Positions 47,098 to 57,824 of a stretch of DNA of 64,000 nucleotides are shown one piece after another (position 1 is the stretch's first letter; each line of letters starts with the position of its first letter). The position numbers and the translations under genes are program-made. The stretch is from CAVVVS01 sp963751355 (GTDB lineage: Bacteria; Bacteroidota; Ignavibacteria; Ignavibacteriales; Ignavibacteriaceae), in assembly GCA_963751355.1 (NCBI GenBank), contig CAVVVS010000062.1, forward strand, positions 1 to 64,000, given 5' to 3'. The notes beneath the pieces are model-generated. The model was not told the DNA's origin and ran no database searches. It worked only from the letters and a program-made list of their open reading frames with translations.

Positions 47098-48090
47098 TTG
47101 AATTTAAAAAACGCAAAAAAAATTCTAATTATTAGACTAAGCTCCCTGGGAGATATACTACTTTCCACACCATTGATCAGGACACTAAAGTTAAATTATT
47201 CTCCTGTGCAGATCGATTTTCTTCTGAAAACCCAGTACAAGGATACCATCATTAACAATCCTTATATTTCCAATTTGCGTTTATATGAAAATAATAAGAA
47301 AAAGGAAAAAGATTTAGTTAGAACCCTGGTCGAAGAGAGTTATGATTTAGCAATTGATTTGCAGCACAACAGAAGATCGGCTCAAGTTTTATCAAATCTT
47401 AAATGCGAAATAGTAAAGTTCAATAAGCTGACCCTTCAAAAAATTTTGCTGGTTCGATTTAAAATCAACAAATTGAAAAATGCTCCCGGAATCCCGGTAA
47501 GATATGCCGGCACATTAGATAATTTTACCCTAGATGACAAGGGTTTGGATCTATTCACAAAAAATACGCCTTCACCTTTACTGAATTATAAATTAAAATA
47601 CATAGGTCTTGCTCCGGGCTCCAGGCATTTTACTAAAATGTATCCGTCGAATTATTTTGTAGACCTTGGGCGAATGCTTACCGATGCAGGTTTCAAAGTT
47701 GTGATTTTCGGAGGTCAATCGGATAAAACCATCTGCAAAAGTATAGCATCTCAAATTTACGGCTGCATTAATTTGTGCAACGATAATAATCTGCTTCAGA
47801 CTGCAGCCGATATGAAAAAATGCTCGAGTATAGTTTGCAACGATTCCGGGTTAATGCATGTAGCTTGTGCTTTAGGCGTTCCGGTACTGCCAATTTTTGG
47901 CTCCACTGTAAAAGAATTCGGATTTACCCCTTATAAGAATAAAAATTTAATTTTAGAAAACAATTCACTATCTTGCAGGCCTTGCTCGCATGTAGGCAGG
48001 GCAAGATGTCCTAAAAAACATTTTAAATGTATGATTGATATACAACCACATATGGTGTTCAAAGCACTGAAAAATTTAATAAGCCTTTAA
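47098..48090 (+). CDS. Glycosyltransferase family 9 (ADP-heptose:LPS heptosyltransferase)
   Basis: 330 aa from TTG at 47098. The GT9 pattern is clear: IIRLSSLGDILLSTPLIRTLK at the start, APGSRHFTKMYPSNYF in the middle, and the acceptor/nucleotide motif NDSGLMHVACALGVPVLPIFGST. It adds heptose to the LPS inner core. A Cys-rich tail (CRPCSHVGRARCPKKHFKCM) is common in this family. Its stop overlaps the ATG of the KDO transferase (TAATG), so the two are translationally coupled. Confidence 0.92.
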   Translation: MNLKNAKKILIIRLSSLGDILLSTPLIRTLKLNYSPVQIDFLLKTQYKDTIINNPYISNLRLYENNKKKEKDLVRTLVEESYDLAIDLQHNRRSAQVLSNLKCEIVKFNKLTLQKILLVRFKINKLKNAPGIPVRYAGTLDNFTLDDKGLDLFTKNTPSPLLNYKLKYIGLAPGSRHFTKMYPSNYFVDLGRMLTDAGFKVVIFGGQSDKTICKSIASQIYGCINLCNDNNLLQTAADMKKCSSIVCNDSGLMHVACALGVPVLPIFGSTVKEFGFTPYKNKNLILENNSLSCRPCSHVGRARCPKKHFKCMIDIQPHMVFKALKNLISL

Positions 48091-49367
48091 TGAAACAAAT
48101 TTGGAAAATATTTTACAATATACTTGTAATTCCGGTACTTTACGTTCTAATCAGAATTGCCGGTATTTTAAATAAAAAAATTAAAAGGGGCATCAAAGGA
48201 AGAAAAAGAATTTTTGAGGAATTGATTCTTAATGCAGCTTCACTTAATAAATCGAAAAAATTGGTTTGGTTTCATTCATCATCGCTCGGAGAGTTTGAAC
48301 AGGCAAAACCAATAATTAAAGAACTAAAAGTAAACAAAAATATAAATATTTTTATAACGTTCTTTTCACCTTCGGGGTATGAGAATTCTAGGAAGTATCC
48401 ATATGCTGACCTGGTATCATACATCCCTTTCGATACACCGTCAAATGCAAACAGATTTATTAAAATTGTTCATCCTGATTTAGCGGTAATGATGCGCTAT
48501 GATATTTGGCCCAATCTTGTATGGGCTATGAAAAGACATAATGTAAAAAGCTACATTGTAGATGCTACGATGAAGCCTAACTCTCCCCGGAAACTTCCGC
48601 TATCAAAAAATTTTCATAAAATTTTGTTCAACGATATTAGCAGAATTTTAACAGTCTCAGATGTAGATACGGAGGGCTTCGAGGAATTCGGATGCCCTCC
48701 GGATCAGATCCGGGCTGTCGGGGATACCCGGTTTGACAGGGTTTACCAAAGAAGTGCAACGGCGCACGAAAGAAATTTAATAAAAGATAATATCATCAAG
48801 GGTAAAAAAGTATTTGTCGCAGGCAGTACCTGGGAACTTGACGAAGATGTTATTTTACCTTCGTTTGCCAAACTTGCGCACTATGATGAAAATGTTATAA
48901 TGATAATTGCTCCGCACGAACCTACCCTGCTGCATCTTGAAAAGATTGAGAATGAGGTTGCCGGTCATCTGGAATCTATTAGGTTTTCATTTCTTAATGA
49001 TTATAAAAATGAACGTGTTATTATTATCGACTCAATAGGGATTTTACTAACACTCTATACTTATGCAGATCTGGCATTTGTAGGCGGTAGCTTTAAGCAG
49101 AATATTCATAATGTACTTGAAGCTGCCGTTTACGGTATTCCTGTTCTATTCGGTCCTAAGATAGATAATTCACAGGAATCGCAGGAATTATTAAGAAGAG
49201 GCGGAGGAATTTTAATCAAGGATAAACAGGAAGCTTACCGGCAGTTGAGAACTCTCTTTTCAAATGATGAATTACGAAATTTGAAGGGAAAAATAGCTCA
49301 TGATTATGTTCATGAAAATTTGGGTGCTACCCAGGAAATAATAAAGGAGATTTATAAGGTTATTTAG
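48090..49367 (+). CDS. waaA: 3-deoxy-D-manno-octulosonic acid (KDO) transferase
   Basis: 425 aa. N-terminal membrane anchor (LVIPVLYVLIRIAGIL) and GT-B fold with WFHSSSLGEFEQAKPII (the catalytic Glu), TFFSPSGYE, RYDIWPNLVW, FVAGSTW and FVGGSFKQNIHNVLEAAVYGIPVLFGP. It transfers KDO to lipid A precursor at the inner membrane, showing that the organism makes LPS. Confidence 0.95.
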   Translation: MKQIWKIFYNILVIPVLYVLIRIAGILNKKIKRGIKGRKRIFEELILNAASLNKSKKLVWFHSSSLGEFEQAKPIIKELKVNKNINIFITFFSPSGYENSRKYPYADLVSYIPFDTPSNANRFIKIVHPDLAVMMRYDIWPNLVWAMKRHNVKSYIVDATMKPNSPRKLPLSKNFHKILFNDISRILTVSDVDTEGFEEFGCPPDQIRAVGDTRFDRVYQRSATAHERNLIKDNIIKGKKVFVAGSTWELDEDVILPSFAKLAHYDENVIMIIAPHEPTLLHLEKIENEVAGHLESIRFSFLNDYKNERVIIIDSIGILLTLYTYADLAFVGGSFKQNIHNVLEAAVYGIPVLFGPKIDNSQESQELLRRGGGILIKDKQEAYRQLRTLFSNDELRNLKGKIAHDYVHENLGATQEIIKEIYKVI

Positions 49368-49680
49368 TTTAAATTACTCGAGTTGAACGATTATAAATTT
49401 TAAACGCAAGGAAACTGCGAATTTTACGAATATTCATTAATTTGATTTTAGCATAATCAAAATAATTCGTGTTAACTATTAATCAAGCTGTCAACTTACG
49501 TTAATTAAATATTTTTGCTGCGGGACAAACTGCACTTGAAATCCATGGTATCATGGCACAGTATTTATTTTTATTCAAGATAGATAGTGAAAAATCAAAC
49601 CTCCAAATGTTGATCTTAGTTTGTGCAATCATGCCTTTATTTTGTTTCGCATCTCAACTACCTCAGTCTACCCCCGAAAG
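49368..49680. other. Intergenic region between waaA and the DinB gene
   Basis: 313 AT-rich bases between convergent genes. No repeat or small gene identified; a short hairpin CCATGGTATCATGG at about 49543-49556 is the only structure. Confidence 0.4.
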
Positions 49681-50193
49681 TTAACCCATATACTTTTCCT
49701 TCAAAATTCTTATGTGATGATTTGCATGTCCCGTAATTATAAAGGCGAAGGCAAGTACGGTTACCTCATTTTCATTGGCAACTCCGCGTCGATTCAACAT
49801 CTCTTTTTCAAAACTTTTAAATAACAAGATTGTTGATCTTCTGGTCTGTAAAAGTTCTTCCATTAATTCTTTCATTTCCCTCCGGTTAAAATTCCCTTCT
49901 TTCACATAATCGTCCTGCTCAAATCCGGGAAGTGATTGTTTCTCACCCCGGGCTATACAAAGTGCCCGGTAAGCCATAATTTTTTCTGTATCTATTAAGT
50001 GACCAATCATTTCCTTGATTGTCCATTTACCTTCGGCATAAGAAAATTCTCCTTTTTCCTCACTTACCGTTGATAGTGTAACTTGCAGCCTGGTTATTTG
50101 TTCTTCCAAAATTTTTACCGGGTCATCTCCTTCTGTTTCTTCTACATACCCTGCATAAAAGGAAGGATAATCATTTGGTTTTGGTCTTGGCAT
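49681..50193 (-). CDS. DinB-family protein
   Basis: 170 aa, four-helix DinB/YfiT-like fold. GKWTIKEMIGHLIDTEKIMAYRAL carries the first His ligand, and the closing ITGHANHHIRILKEKYMG carries the later His pair expected to bind a metal. Such proteins are putative metal-dependent thiol transferases in the cytoplasm. It ends 24 bases before the asparaginase gene and probably shares its transcript. Confidence 0.9.
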   Translation of the reverse strand: MPRPKPNDYPSFYAGYVEETEGDDPVKILEEQITRLQVTLSTVSEEKGEFSYAEGKWTIKEMIGHLIDTEKIMAYRALCIARGEKQSLPGFEQDDYVKEGNFNRREMKELMEELLQTRRSTILLFKSFEKEMLNRRGVANENEVTVLAFAFIITGHANHHIRILKEKYMG

Positions 50194-50217
50194 ATATTCT
50201 CCGGTTTTATTAAATAA

Positions 50218-51204
50218 TTACTTCCAGATCTTCACTTCATACTTTCCGGACGAGGTTGCTACACCCCTGAACATTCCGGTGGTATTAAACTCCATTGCGT
50301 AGTTACCGTTTTTATCTACAGCTATTATTCCACCGTCGTTAGGTTGCAATATTTTGTGAATCATTATATCCGCGGCTTTTTTTAATGAGTATCCTTTGTA
50401 CTTCATTAAAGCCGTCATTTGAAAAGCAACATCATGTTTAATATACTTTTCACCCCAACCGGTTCCTGAAACAGCACACCCGTCATTATCCGCATAAGTT
50501 CCAGCACCAATTATAGGAGAATCCCCGATTCTTCCGGGCATTTTATTGGTCATGCCGCCCGTTGAAGTGCCCGCAGCAAGATTCCCGTACTTATCCAGTA
50601 CAACACATCCTACGGTACCGTGCTTTCCTTCCTCCAATCTCCTTTTGTATTCCTGCCATTGTTCGTACCGGTGTTTGGTATCAAAATATGAATTGGGCAC
50701 AAGTTTTATTCCCATTTTTTTAGCAAACTCCTCTGCTCCTTCATAAGCCAAAAGTACATGCGGAGTTTTTTCCATTACCAACCTGGCGAGTGAAATTGGA
50801 TGTTTAATATGTTCTACTCCTGCAACAGCACCGCATGACAGATCCTCACCATTCATTATTGAAGCATCCATTTCATGTGTACCTTTGGAAGTATAAACGG
50901 CACCGATCCCGGCGTTGAATTTTGGATTCGATTCAAAGTATCTTAGTACTTTTTCCACTGCATCCATGCCTCTGCCGCCTTTAGCTAAGATCTCTTTACC
51001 TATATTCAAGGCCGCTTTCAGATCATGCATATATGCTTCCTTCACAGAATCCGGTAATGACTTGCTGATTGTACCCGCGCCCCCGTGAATTACGATCACA
51101 TATTTCTTTGTTCCTGTTGAATCCCTTTTACTTTGTGGTAAGTCTATAACCTGGGTGAGAACAATTATTAAGACAGTACCGAGGATTAGTAAAACACTTT
51201 TCAT
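50218..51204 (-). CDS. Isoaspartyl peptidase/L-asparaginase (Ntn hydrolase)
   Basis: 328 aa. N-terminal signal peptide (SVLLILGTVLIIVLTQVI), so probably exported. VIHGGAGTIS opens the alpha chain, and GTVGCVVLDKYGNLAAGTSTGG contains the Thr (in GTVG) that becomes the nucleophile after self-cleavage. PGRIGDSPIIGAGTYAD follows. It releases Asp from isoaspartyl dipeptides and ammonia from asparagine. Complete. Confidence 0.93.
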   Translation of the reverse strand: MKSVLLILGTVLIIVLTQVIDLPQSKRDSTGTKKYVIVIHGGAGTISKSLPDSVKEAYMHDLKAALNIGKEILAKGGRGMDAVEKVLRYFESNPKFNAGIGAVYTSKGTHEMDASIMNGEDLSCGAVAGVEHIKHPISLARLVMEKTPHVLLAYEGAEEFAKKMGIKLVPNSYFDTKHRYEQWQEYKRRLEEGKHGTVGCVVLDKYGNLAAGTSTGGMTNKMPGRIGDSPIIGAGTYADNDGCAVSGTGWGEKYIKHDVAFQMTALMKYKGYSLKKAADIMIHKILQPNDGGIIAVDKNGNYAMEFNTTGMFRGVATSSGKYEVKIWK

Positions 51205-51354
51205 TTTAATTCTCCGGATTTATGGTTTTTATCAGCATTAAAAACAGTTTTAAAATACTAAATTGAATAATAAAAATCTGATCTCTTTATGATTCCATTC
51301 ACCGATATGAATAATTTCAATACAGGTTAATTTTAATTTGGTATAAACACAGGT

Positions 51355-51825
51355 TCATTTTCCTTCCAGTATTTCTTCCAATCGAAATATAAATTCTGCT
51401 TGAGCCGTATTAATTTTTTTTAATGCTCCTTCCCTGTCAAAAAACTCACCTTTATCTATTTCAGGGAAAGATTGAATTTTACCGGATTTCGGAGGCCACT
51501 CCATGTTAAAGGTATTACTTTTGATTTCTTTAACTTCGTTAAGTTCTGTTTGAAATGCCCAGGCATGAACAATTTTTCCACTTTTTTGTTTTACACTATC
51601 CAATAAAATAAACTCGCCTTCCGGTTTTATGCCTGTTTCTTCTTTGAATTCTCTTTTTGCAGTATCAAAAAAGTCCTCTCTTTCATTGGGCAATCCTTTG
51701 GGGATGCTCCAATAACCATCATCTTTTTTTGTAAAAAAAGGGCCACCGGGATGAACAAGAAAAAATTTCAATTCATCATTTTCCTTTGAAAACATCAACA
51801 GACCGGCACTCACCAGATTATCCAT
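51355..51825 (-). CDS. Nudix hydrolase
   Basis: 156 aa. The Nudix box reads G-L-P-N-E-R-E-D then AKREFKEETGI: G-x5-E-x7-R-E-x-x-E-E-x-G-I with all residues present. SAGLLMFSKENDELKFFLVHPGGPF at the start and a Trp-rich DGYWSIPKG place it with the diadenosine/ADP-ribose-type enzymes that act on phosphoanhydride substrates. Confidence 0.92.
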   Translation of the reverse strand: MDNLVSAGLLMFSKENDELKFFLVHPGGPFFTKKDDGYWSIPKGLPNEREDFFDTAKREFKEETGIKPEGEFILLDSVKQKSGKIVHAWAFQTELNEVKEIKSNTFNMEWPPKSGKIQSFPEIDKGEFFDREGALKKINTAQAEFIFRLEEILEGK

Positions 51826-51967
51826 AATTTACTCCTTTCTGTAATTGCTATCAATAAAAATTACTCTATTATTCCTTAAAAATAAAAAATTTTAATGACG
51901 ATCATATTCATAATATTATTCCTCAATACTTCACCGGGACTCAAAATTAAATATCCACCCATAATAA

Positions 51968-52393
51968 ATGATAATGCAAATCACACTATATATCTTGTGC
52001 GTCAAAGATGCCATACATGAATTTGCTTTTATTCAAAAAAAAGAGATGGCAATCTGGAAGAAATTCACGAAATTCGTTCATTCTTATTTTATTGATGTTG
52101 AATGGGGCGATGCTGTATTTTATCAACATCCTGATTTTGATCCAGTCATGGCTTTTAAAGCTCTTTTCTACAAAACACTGAGTACTTTAAGGGTAGACGC
52201 ATTTAGCACGCCGTTAAAAAATTATATTGAGGTTCCGGAAACTCTTGTTAAAATAAACATCAATGATTTAACTTTGAAAAAGTTAGTTAAATATATTCAC
52301 AATGCTTATTACTGCGACAAAAATAACCGGTTGAATATATTGAGTATGCACAATAACGGAAATATAATTTTTTATAAAGCCAAAGGTGAATAA
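51968..52393 (+). CDS. Hypothetical protein, 141 aa
   Basis: No family recognised. It is a mixed alpha/beta protein with an aromatic-rich centre (FVHSYFIDVEWGDAVFYQHPDFDP). The ATG at 51968 has no strong ribosome-binding site; translation may begin at a later ATG. It has its own direction, between the Nudix and SMR genes. Confidence 0.5.
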   Translation: MIMQITLYILCVKDAIHEFAFIQKKEMAIWKKFTKFVHSYFIDVEWGDAVFYQHPDFDPVMAFKALFYKTLSTLRVDAFSTPLKNYIEVPETLVKININDLTLKKLVKYIHNAYYCDKNNRLNILSMHNNGNIIFYKAKGE

Positions 52394-52540
52394 TATATTT
52401 TCAATGCATGCAATACATGGATAATAAGAAGACTTGATCAAGCAGGTATTACTAAATTTTCTAACGATATTATATTAGCAAAACAATTATTTAAGGATAC
52501 TGAATCGCCGGGCAGATGATAAAAGCTGAGTAACAACTTT

Positions 52541-52861
52541 TCATTTACCGGAAAAAACTCTCAATCCAACTATCCCGATAATTATTAAAAATATAAAACC
52601 AATTCTCACCAAATCTTTTGATTCATCGAAAAGAATAATTCCCAATATTGCAGTTCCAACCGCACCGATTCCGGTCCAAACAGCATATGCAGTACCGACA
52701 GGTAACGTTTTTAATGAAATCGATAACAAATAAACACTCGTTGCCATAGTAACAATAGTAAATATGCTTGGGTAAAGTTTAGTAAATCCGTCGGAATATT
52801 TCATCCCTATTGCCCATGCAGTTTCGAATAGTCCCGCGATAAACAAAATGATCCAATTCAT
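52541..52861 (-). CDS. SMR-family transporter (SugE/Gdx-like)
   Basis: 106 aa with four membrane helices. Glu13 in AGLFETAWAIGMKYSDGF is the conserved proton/substrate site, and the following Trp and Lys are those of the Gdx (guanidinium exporter) group more than EmrE. GTAYAVWTGIGAVGTA is the helix-3 signature. It works as an antiparallel dimer in the inner membrane. No guanidine riboswitch is visible upstream. Confidence 0.9.
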   Translation of the reverse strand: MNWIILFIAGLFETAWAIGMKYSDGFTKLYPSIFTIVTMATSVYLLSISLKTLPVGTAYAVWTGIGAVGTAILGIILFDESKDLVRIGFIFLIIIGIVGLRVFSGK

Positions 52862-53172
52862 AATTCAGATATTAAAGTAAATAAATTAAAAATTATAACA
52901 TATAATCTAAGGAAATTATATACAATTTGACTTTTCAAAATATCAAACAGGGCATTTTGCCCAAAATAAGGTTACTTATTATTATGAGTATGTTTAGAAA
53001 ATAAGGTTTTGTCATGCCGAACTAAATTCGGCATCTCCGGATAGAAAATACAATCCATTTTGTAGATTCCGAACCAAGTCCGGAATAGAATTTTCTGACC
53101 AGTATTGAAACATGGGAAGTATCAATTTAAATAGACAATTATTATATCCTTAAAAATCACTGTAATCCGTCA
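52862..53172. repeat. Intergenic region with two hairpin repeat words
   Basis: 311 bases. ATGCCGAA-CTAAA-TTCGGCAT (53014-53034) and ATTCCGAACCAAGTCCGGAAT (53066-53086) form two hairpins linked by CTCCGGATAGAA-type sequence. This resembles the small interspersed palindromic repeats common in Bacteroidota/Ignavibacteria intergenic regions. Their direction gives no gene. Confidence 0.5.
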
Positions 53173-54801
53173 CTATTTTTTACTGAAATCGGACTTCATT
53201 AAAATCCAAAGATTAGGATCAAGCGATACCGAATCAGGATGTTCATCTAATCGAAAGCTAAAATTATTTTCGCGTTTATCTATTTTTAGTCTCTTCATTT
53301 CGGGTATTTTACTATTGCCATGATATATAGCTAAATCAATAGGCGACTTGAAAATATTATCTTCTTTTTGAACCTGCTTTAAATCCACCAAAAGTGTTTT
53401 CGAATTTTTGTTGAAGTGCCACAAACCTTCGAATTCGGGCTGTCCGGGTTTATAAATCCATTCATTAAAAAACCAGCTTAAATTTTTACCGGAAGCTTTT
53501 TCCATCACTGCTTCAAAATCCTTAGTGAGTACATTTTTATTTCTGTACACTTTATAATATTCTTGTATCCCTTTCCAGAAATTATCTTCTCCGAGTACAT
53601 ACCGCAGCATTCTAAGTACATACGCACCTTTCTGATAGGAGTTAATATTTAACAATGCCATAAGGTTTGTAATTGTTGTATCCACCACCGGTGAGCCGGG
53701 GTTTCGCCTGTAGAATGCTAAAATTCTCTTTCTGTCCTGCCTTAATACATTCATCAGACTATCTTCTCCGAACTTAGAATTAACAAAAACATGCTGGAAG
53801 AATGTTGCAAAACCTTCGCTGAGCCAAATATGATTCCAATCTTCTTCTGTAACTGCATCACCGAACCATTGATGTGCGATTTCGTGCGCCATAGTTACTT
53901 CGTTTCTTCTTTTACCCGTCACCCCTTTCTCGGCATAGAATATATTGCTTGCATTTTCCATTCCACCGTAACGGGTTGTGGATTCCACATTAGCGAGCTT
54001 TGAATATGGAAACGGACCAATCAATTTTTCATACAATTTAATTATCTCCGGTGCGGGTGCAAAATCGTAAAATCCTTTTTCCCTGTCTTTTGGGTAGACC
54101 CATGTTTCAACAGGAACGCAGCCTATTTTATCCACATGCTGAACTGCAAATCGCGTAACTCCGATGACCATGAGTTCGGTGGAAATAGGAATCTTTTGCT
54201 GCCAGTGAGTTAATCTTAGTCCGTTGTCTAAATCTGTTTCTTCGATCAAAGAACCGTTGGCAATTACCTGATACTTCGCAGGAGCTGTAATTATAAAATC
54301 ACATGAAGCCTTATCGTAAGGATGATCTAAAGTCGGAAGCCAGTTTCTTGCACGGTCGGGCCAATTGTCACCGAAAAAAGTTCGGTCACCGAATTTATTT
54401 TTAGAAATTATTAAACCGTCAGCCGGTACGCCGGAATATGAAATGACATATATTCTTGTTTCTCCAGCTGCGACAGCTTCACCCGTATTTATATATAAAC
54501 GATTTTTCTTGTGTTCAAATTTTAACGGGGAATTTTTAACTAAAACCGATTCTACTTCCATACCCGTTTCGCTGTCTTCATCTTTTTTACCTATTAAATC
54601 CAGGTAAAAGCCTGTTACATCATCTTTCAAGAATTTAACCGTGACCGAGGCTGTTCCCTTTATAATATTTGTTGAATCGCTGAGCGTTAATTGAAAAGTG
54701 TAATGAATAATATCTATGTTGGGATTTCGTGGATAGTGATCCCCATAGGAATTGCCAAAACCAGCAAAAATCAGAATGACTAAAATAATTGTTTTTTTCA
54801 T
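53173..54801 (-). CDS. M1-family zinc aminopeptidase
   Basis: 542 aa. Signal peptide ends near residue 20 (FGNSYGD), so it acts in the periplasm. The exopeptidase motif GGMEN (about 278) and the zinc site HEIAHQWFGD followed by the second Glu in LSEGFATFFQ (about 306-332) are complete. It removes N-terminal residues from peptides. Shorter than classic M1 enzymes because the C-terminal ERAP domain is absent, as in many environmental Bacteroidota. It follows the M16 gene on the same strand but is separated by a terminator. Confidence 0.93.
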   Translation of the reverse strand: MKKTIILVILIFAGFGNSYGDHYPRNPNIDIIHYTFQLTLSDSTNIIKGTASVTVKFLKDDVTGFYLDLIGKKDEDSETGMEVESVLVKNSPLKFEHKKNRLYINTGEAVAAGETRIYVISYSGVPADGLIISKNKFGDRTFFGDNWPDRARNWLPTLDHPYDKASCDFIITAPAKYQVIANGSLIEETDLDNGLRLTHWQQKIPISTELMVIGVTRFAVQHVDKIGCVPVETWVYPKDREKGFYDFAPAPEIIKLYEKLIGPFPYSKLANVESTTRYGGMENASNIFYAEKGVTGKRRNEVTMAHEIAHQWFGDAVTEEDWNHIWLSEGFATFFQHVFVNSKFGEDSLMNVLRQDRKRILAFYRRNPGSPVVDTTITNLMALLNINSYQKGAYVLRMLRYVLGEDNFWKGIQEYYKVYRNKNVLTKDFEAVMEKASGKNLSWFFNEWIYKPGQPEFEGLWHFNKNSKTLLVDLKQVQKEDNIFKSPIDLAIYHGNSKIPEMKRLKIDKRENNFSFRLDEHPDSVSLDPNLWILMKSDFSKK

Positions 54802-54835
54802 TTTTTATTTATTCTGAATATTTGAATAAAAGACA

Positions 54836-54868
54836 AAAACCCGGTCTTGTTAAAAAACCGGGTTTTAA
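54836..54868 (-). terminator. Rho-independent terminator of the M16 gene
   Basis: On the minus strand AAAACCCGG, a loop and CCGGGTTTTT form a strong hairpin with a U tract. It lies 13 bases after the M16 stop and before the M1 gene. Confidence 0.85.
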
Positions 54869-54880
54869 TTTCAAGTAATT

Positions 54881-57618
54881 TTATTTTGGATTAGGACCTT
54901 CCGTTACCTGAACAAAATTACCCGGCTTAAGCCATTTTGTATAGGCGGCTTTTACCTGTTGGGCATCTAGTTTTATATAATGTGCTGCAGCCAAAGTCGG
55001 TTCGTTAAGAGGAAGGTCATGAACGGCACGTGAAAGAAGACCGCCTGCAATACTGCCCGTACTTGACTCGGATAATTGAATATCACGCAGTATCATGGCT
55101 TTTGCCTGCTTTAGCTCTTTATTGGTCACATGTTCTTTTTGCATTTGTTTAAGATCTCTAACTACAATCGCCCGGGCTTTTGAAACATTAGGCGGATCGC
55201 AAGCATAACGTACTTCATAAGTAGAACGATTTTTACCTATATTAAATGATGAAGATACATAATAGACTAACCCGCTGTTCTCACGAAGATCTTTATACAA
55301 GCGGGTGGCATAGAATGCACCGCCCAAAACATGATTACCTAACTGCAGCGCATAATAGTCAGGATTGGATCTTGTTATTTTAAGATTTTCCGCAAGAGTA
55401 ACTTTATCCTGTACCCTGCTCTGATCCGGCACGGCGGTGGTTGATGGTTTATTTAAGGGAATTGGTGAAAGCTCGGTTACAGGTTTTGATCCCTTAGCCG
55501 TCCAATCGCCGAAGTATTTTTCTATTTCTGTTTTTGCATCTTCGGGCTTAATATTTCCAATCACCACAATCGTAGTTAAATCTGGTCTGAATACATCAGT
55601 ATAATAATCTTTGATGTCCTTCAATGAGAGTGCACCAACGGTTTTAGGTGTTGCATGGCGAAGTGTAGGATCATTCTTGGGAACTAATGCTTTTGATAAA
55701 GCTTGACCTGTTAAAAAATCAGGGCTTTGTAATTCACCGGCAACCGTTCGTGCAGTCTGCATCCTAACAATCTTGAAAGCATTGTCCGGAAGCCCCGGAT
55801 GAAGCAAATTATCGGAAAGAAGTTGTACACCTTTGTCAAAATCTTTTTTTAACACTTCAACTGAAAAGCTTGTTCCGGCATTTTCGTTTGCACCTATATC
55901 ATCCAGTGCTTTTTGAAAAGCAATCCTGTTTAAAGATGTAGTGCCGTAAGAGAAAAGCTGATCTAAAACGCTGGAAGTTCCTTCTTTCCCTTTTGGAGTT
56001 TGAAGATCGGAATTATGTTTAATATTACCGTAAACGCTGACCGTATTACTTATCGATTCGGGTTGAACAATTAATTTAATACCGTTCTTCAAATTATAAA
56101 CAGTTGGATTGACTATCGATTCAGGCACTTTTAATCTTCCCATAGCTTTATTTGCCCAGGATGGGAGTTCGACTGCTCTCGGATTTTTGGGAGCGAAAGA
56201 CTCTTTACCACCGAATGATTTTTGGGAAATAGGCTTGCCAGATTTTTGGGGAGTTAGCACTGCATAAATAGCATGGTTAAAATTAAATATTTTTTTGCAA
56301 CCCGGTTAACGTCCTTAAGCGTTACCTTTTCTAATTCTTCCAGTTCCGATTTCGGTGAATTTTTACCGTCAACCGCAACTGCTTCCGACCAGGCGTTGGC
56401 CAAGCCGGAGATTGAATTCTTCTGGAATTCGGCGTCTGCTATCTCGTGTCTTTTTGCTGCTTCGACTAAATCTGCAGGCAAACCGTTTTCCAAGTATTTT
56501 GACAAAACGTCTTGTACCTCACTTGTTAGTTTTTTGGAATCCGCACCTTTAGGAAATACACCTAATGCAAATCCCAAGCCCGTTTCAGGTAATCCGCTCA
56601 ACTGAAATCCTGCGTACAACGCTTTTCCCTGCGGTACTAAGCCGTAAAGATCTCCTCTTTGACTGCTTAAAACATCGGAAAGGATTTGTGCAGCCGGATA
56701 ATCGGGGCTGTCGGTACCGGGCATACGAAATGATATAATCGAAAAACCGTAAGGTAAATCCGTCGGTAAATTAAGTGTATCGGGCTTTACCGGCTGCAAG
56801 TTAATTTCAGGTTTCGCCGGTAATTTCTTAGCGGATATGTCACCGAATAATTGTTCTACTTTTTTCAGCGCTTCTTGCGGATTGACCTTTCCCACAACAA
56901 CAAGTATTGCATTATTGGGAGAGTACCAGGTATCATGAAAATTTTTGAGCATTGCACCGCTGGTTTTGTTAAATGAAGGTCGTGTTCCAAGTGCATCATG
57001 CCCGTAAGGAGTGCCTTTGAACATTGCTTTTAAAAGCTTTGTGTAAAAAACATACTGAGGATTGGAAAGGTCCTGTGCAACCTCCTGCTCAATAGCGCCG
57101 CGTTCATTACTCCAAAGTGAATCGGTACTAAGCAGACTTTTCATTCTTAGAGATTCTATATGCAACGCTACATCCAGATCTTCTGAAGGAACCGTGAAAA
57201 AATATTGTGTAATAGTTTGACGGGTATCCGCATTAAAATCTCCTCCCATTGCGGCAGTTATATCTGCAAGCTGATCGGCATTCAATCCTTTGCTTCCTCT
57301 AAACATCATGTGTTCAAGTGCGTGTGCAGTTCCTGGAAATCCTGTCGGCGCTTCATTCGAACCCACCAGATAATTAATCTCGGTTGTAACTACCGGAGCC
57401 AGATCATTCCTCACAATAATAACCCTAAGACCGTTTTTAAGTGTAGAACGCAGTACATTATTATCCTCATTATTATTCTTTACCGCACTCAAACTAAAAG
57501 GCATATAAATAAAAATTGCAATCAAAGCATATAATACTGTTACATATAATTTTGTTTGACTTAAATACTTTTTCTTATGTACCAATTCGGGTGAAACATC
57601 ATATAGTATATTATACAT
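54881..57618 (-). CDS. M16 zinc peptidase (pitrilysin-like, two-repeat), frameshifted
   Basis: About 912 aa as one protein. The N-terminal half (57618 to 56285) has a signal anchor, the zinc site HALEH (about residue 98-102) and the distal Glu in NERGAIEQEV. The C-terminal half (56280 to 54881) is the non-catalytic repeat, with FKNGIKLIVQPES and the HVLGGAFYATRLYKDLRENSGLVYYV closing motif. A one-base deletion near 56281-56287 splits them; restoring an A turns VAKKYL-ILTML into VAKKYLNFNHAIYAVLTPQKSGKP, the family's normal linker. It degrades peptides in the periplasm. The second part has no separate ribosome-binding site. Confidence 0.9.
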
Positions 57619-57824
57619 AAAAGGCTCCCGTTATTTTTTTTAATAATTATTTAAAATGGTTAACACGTTACATGGGTTGTTATAAGATGTAATTATAAAT
57701 AATATTCCGGATGGAATTATTATTGTAAAAAGAAGCTCGCATATAGAAGACAAGGCAAGCACAATCAAATATTGATAGTTAATACCCCTCAAAACCGCTT
57801 ATTGTTATAATTAAAAATAGTACG

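Noticed and set aside
52862..52960. Guanidine riboswitch upstream of the SMR gene
   Set aside because: The region is AT-rich without the conserved ACGR or GG pairs of known guanidine riboswitches.
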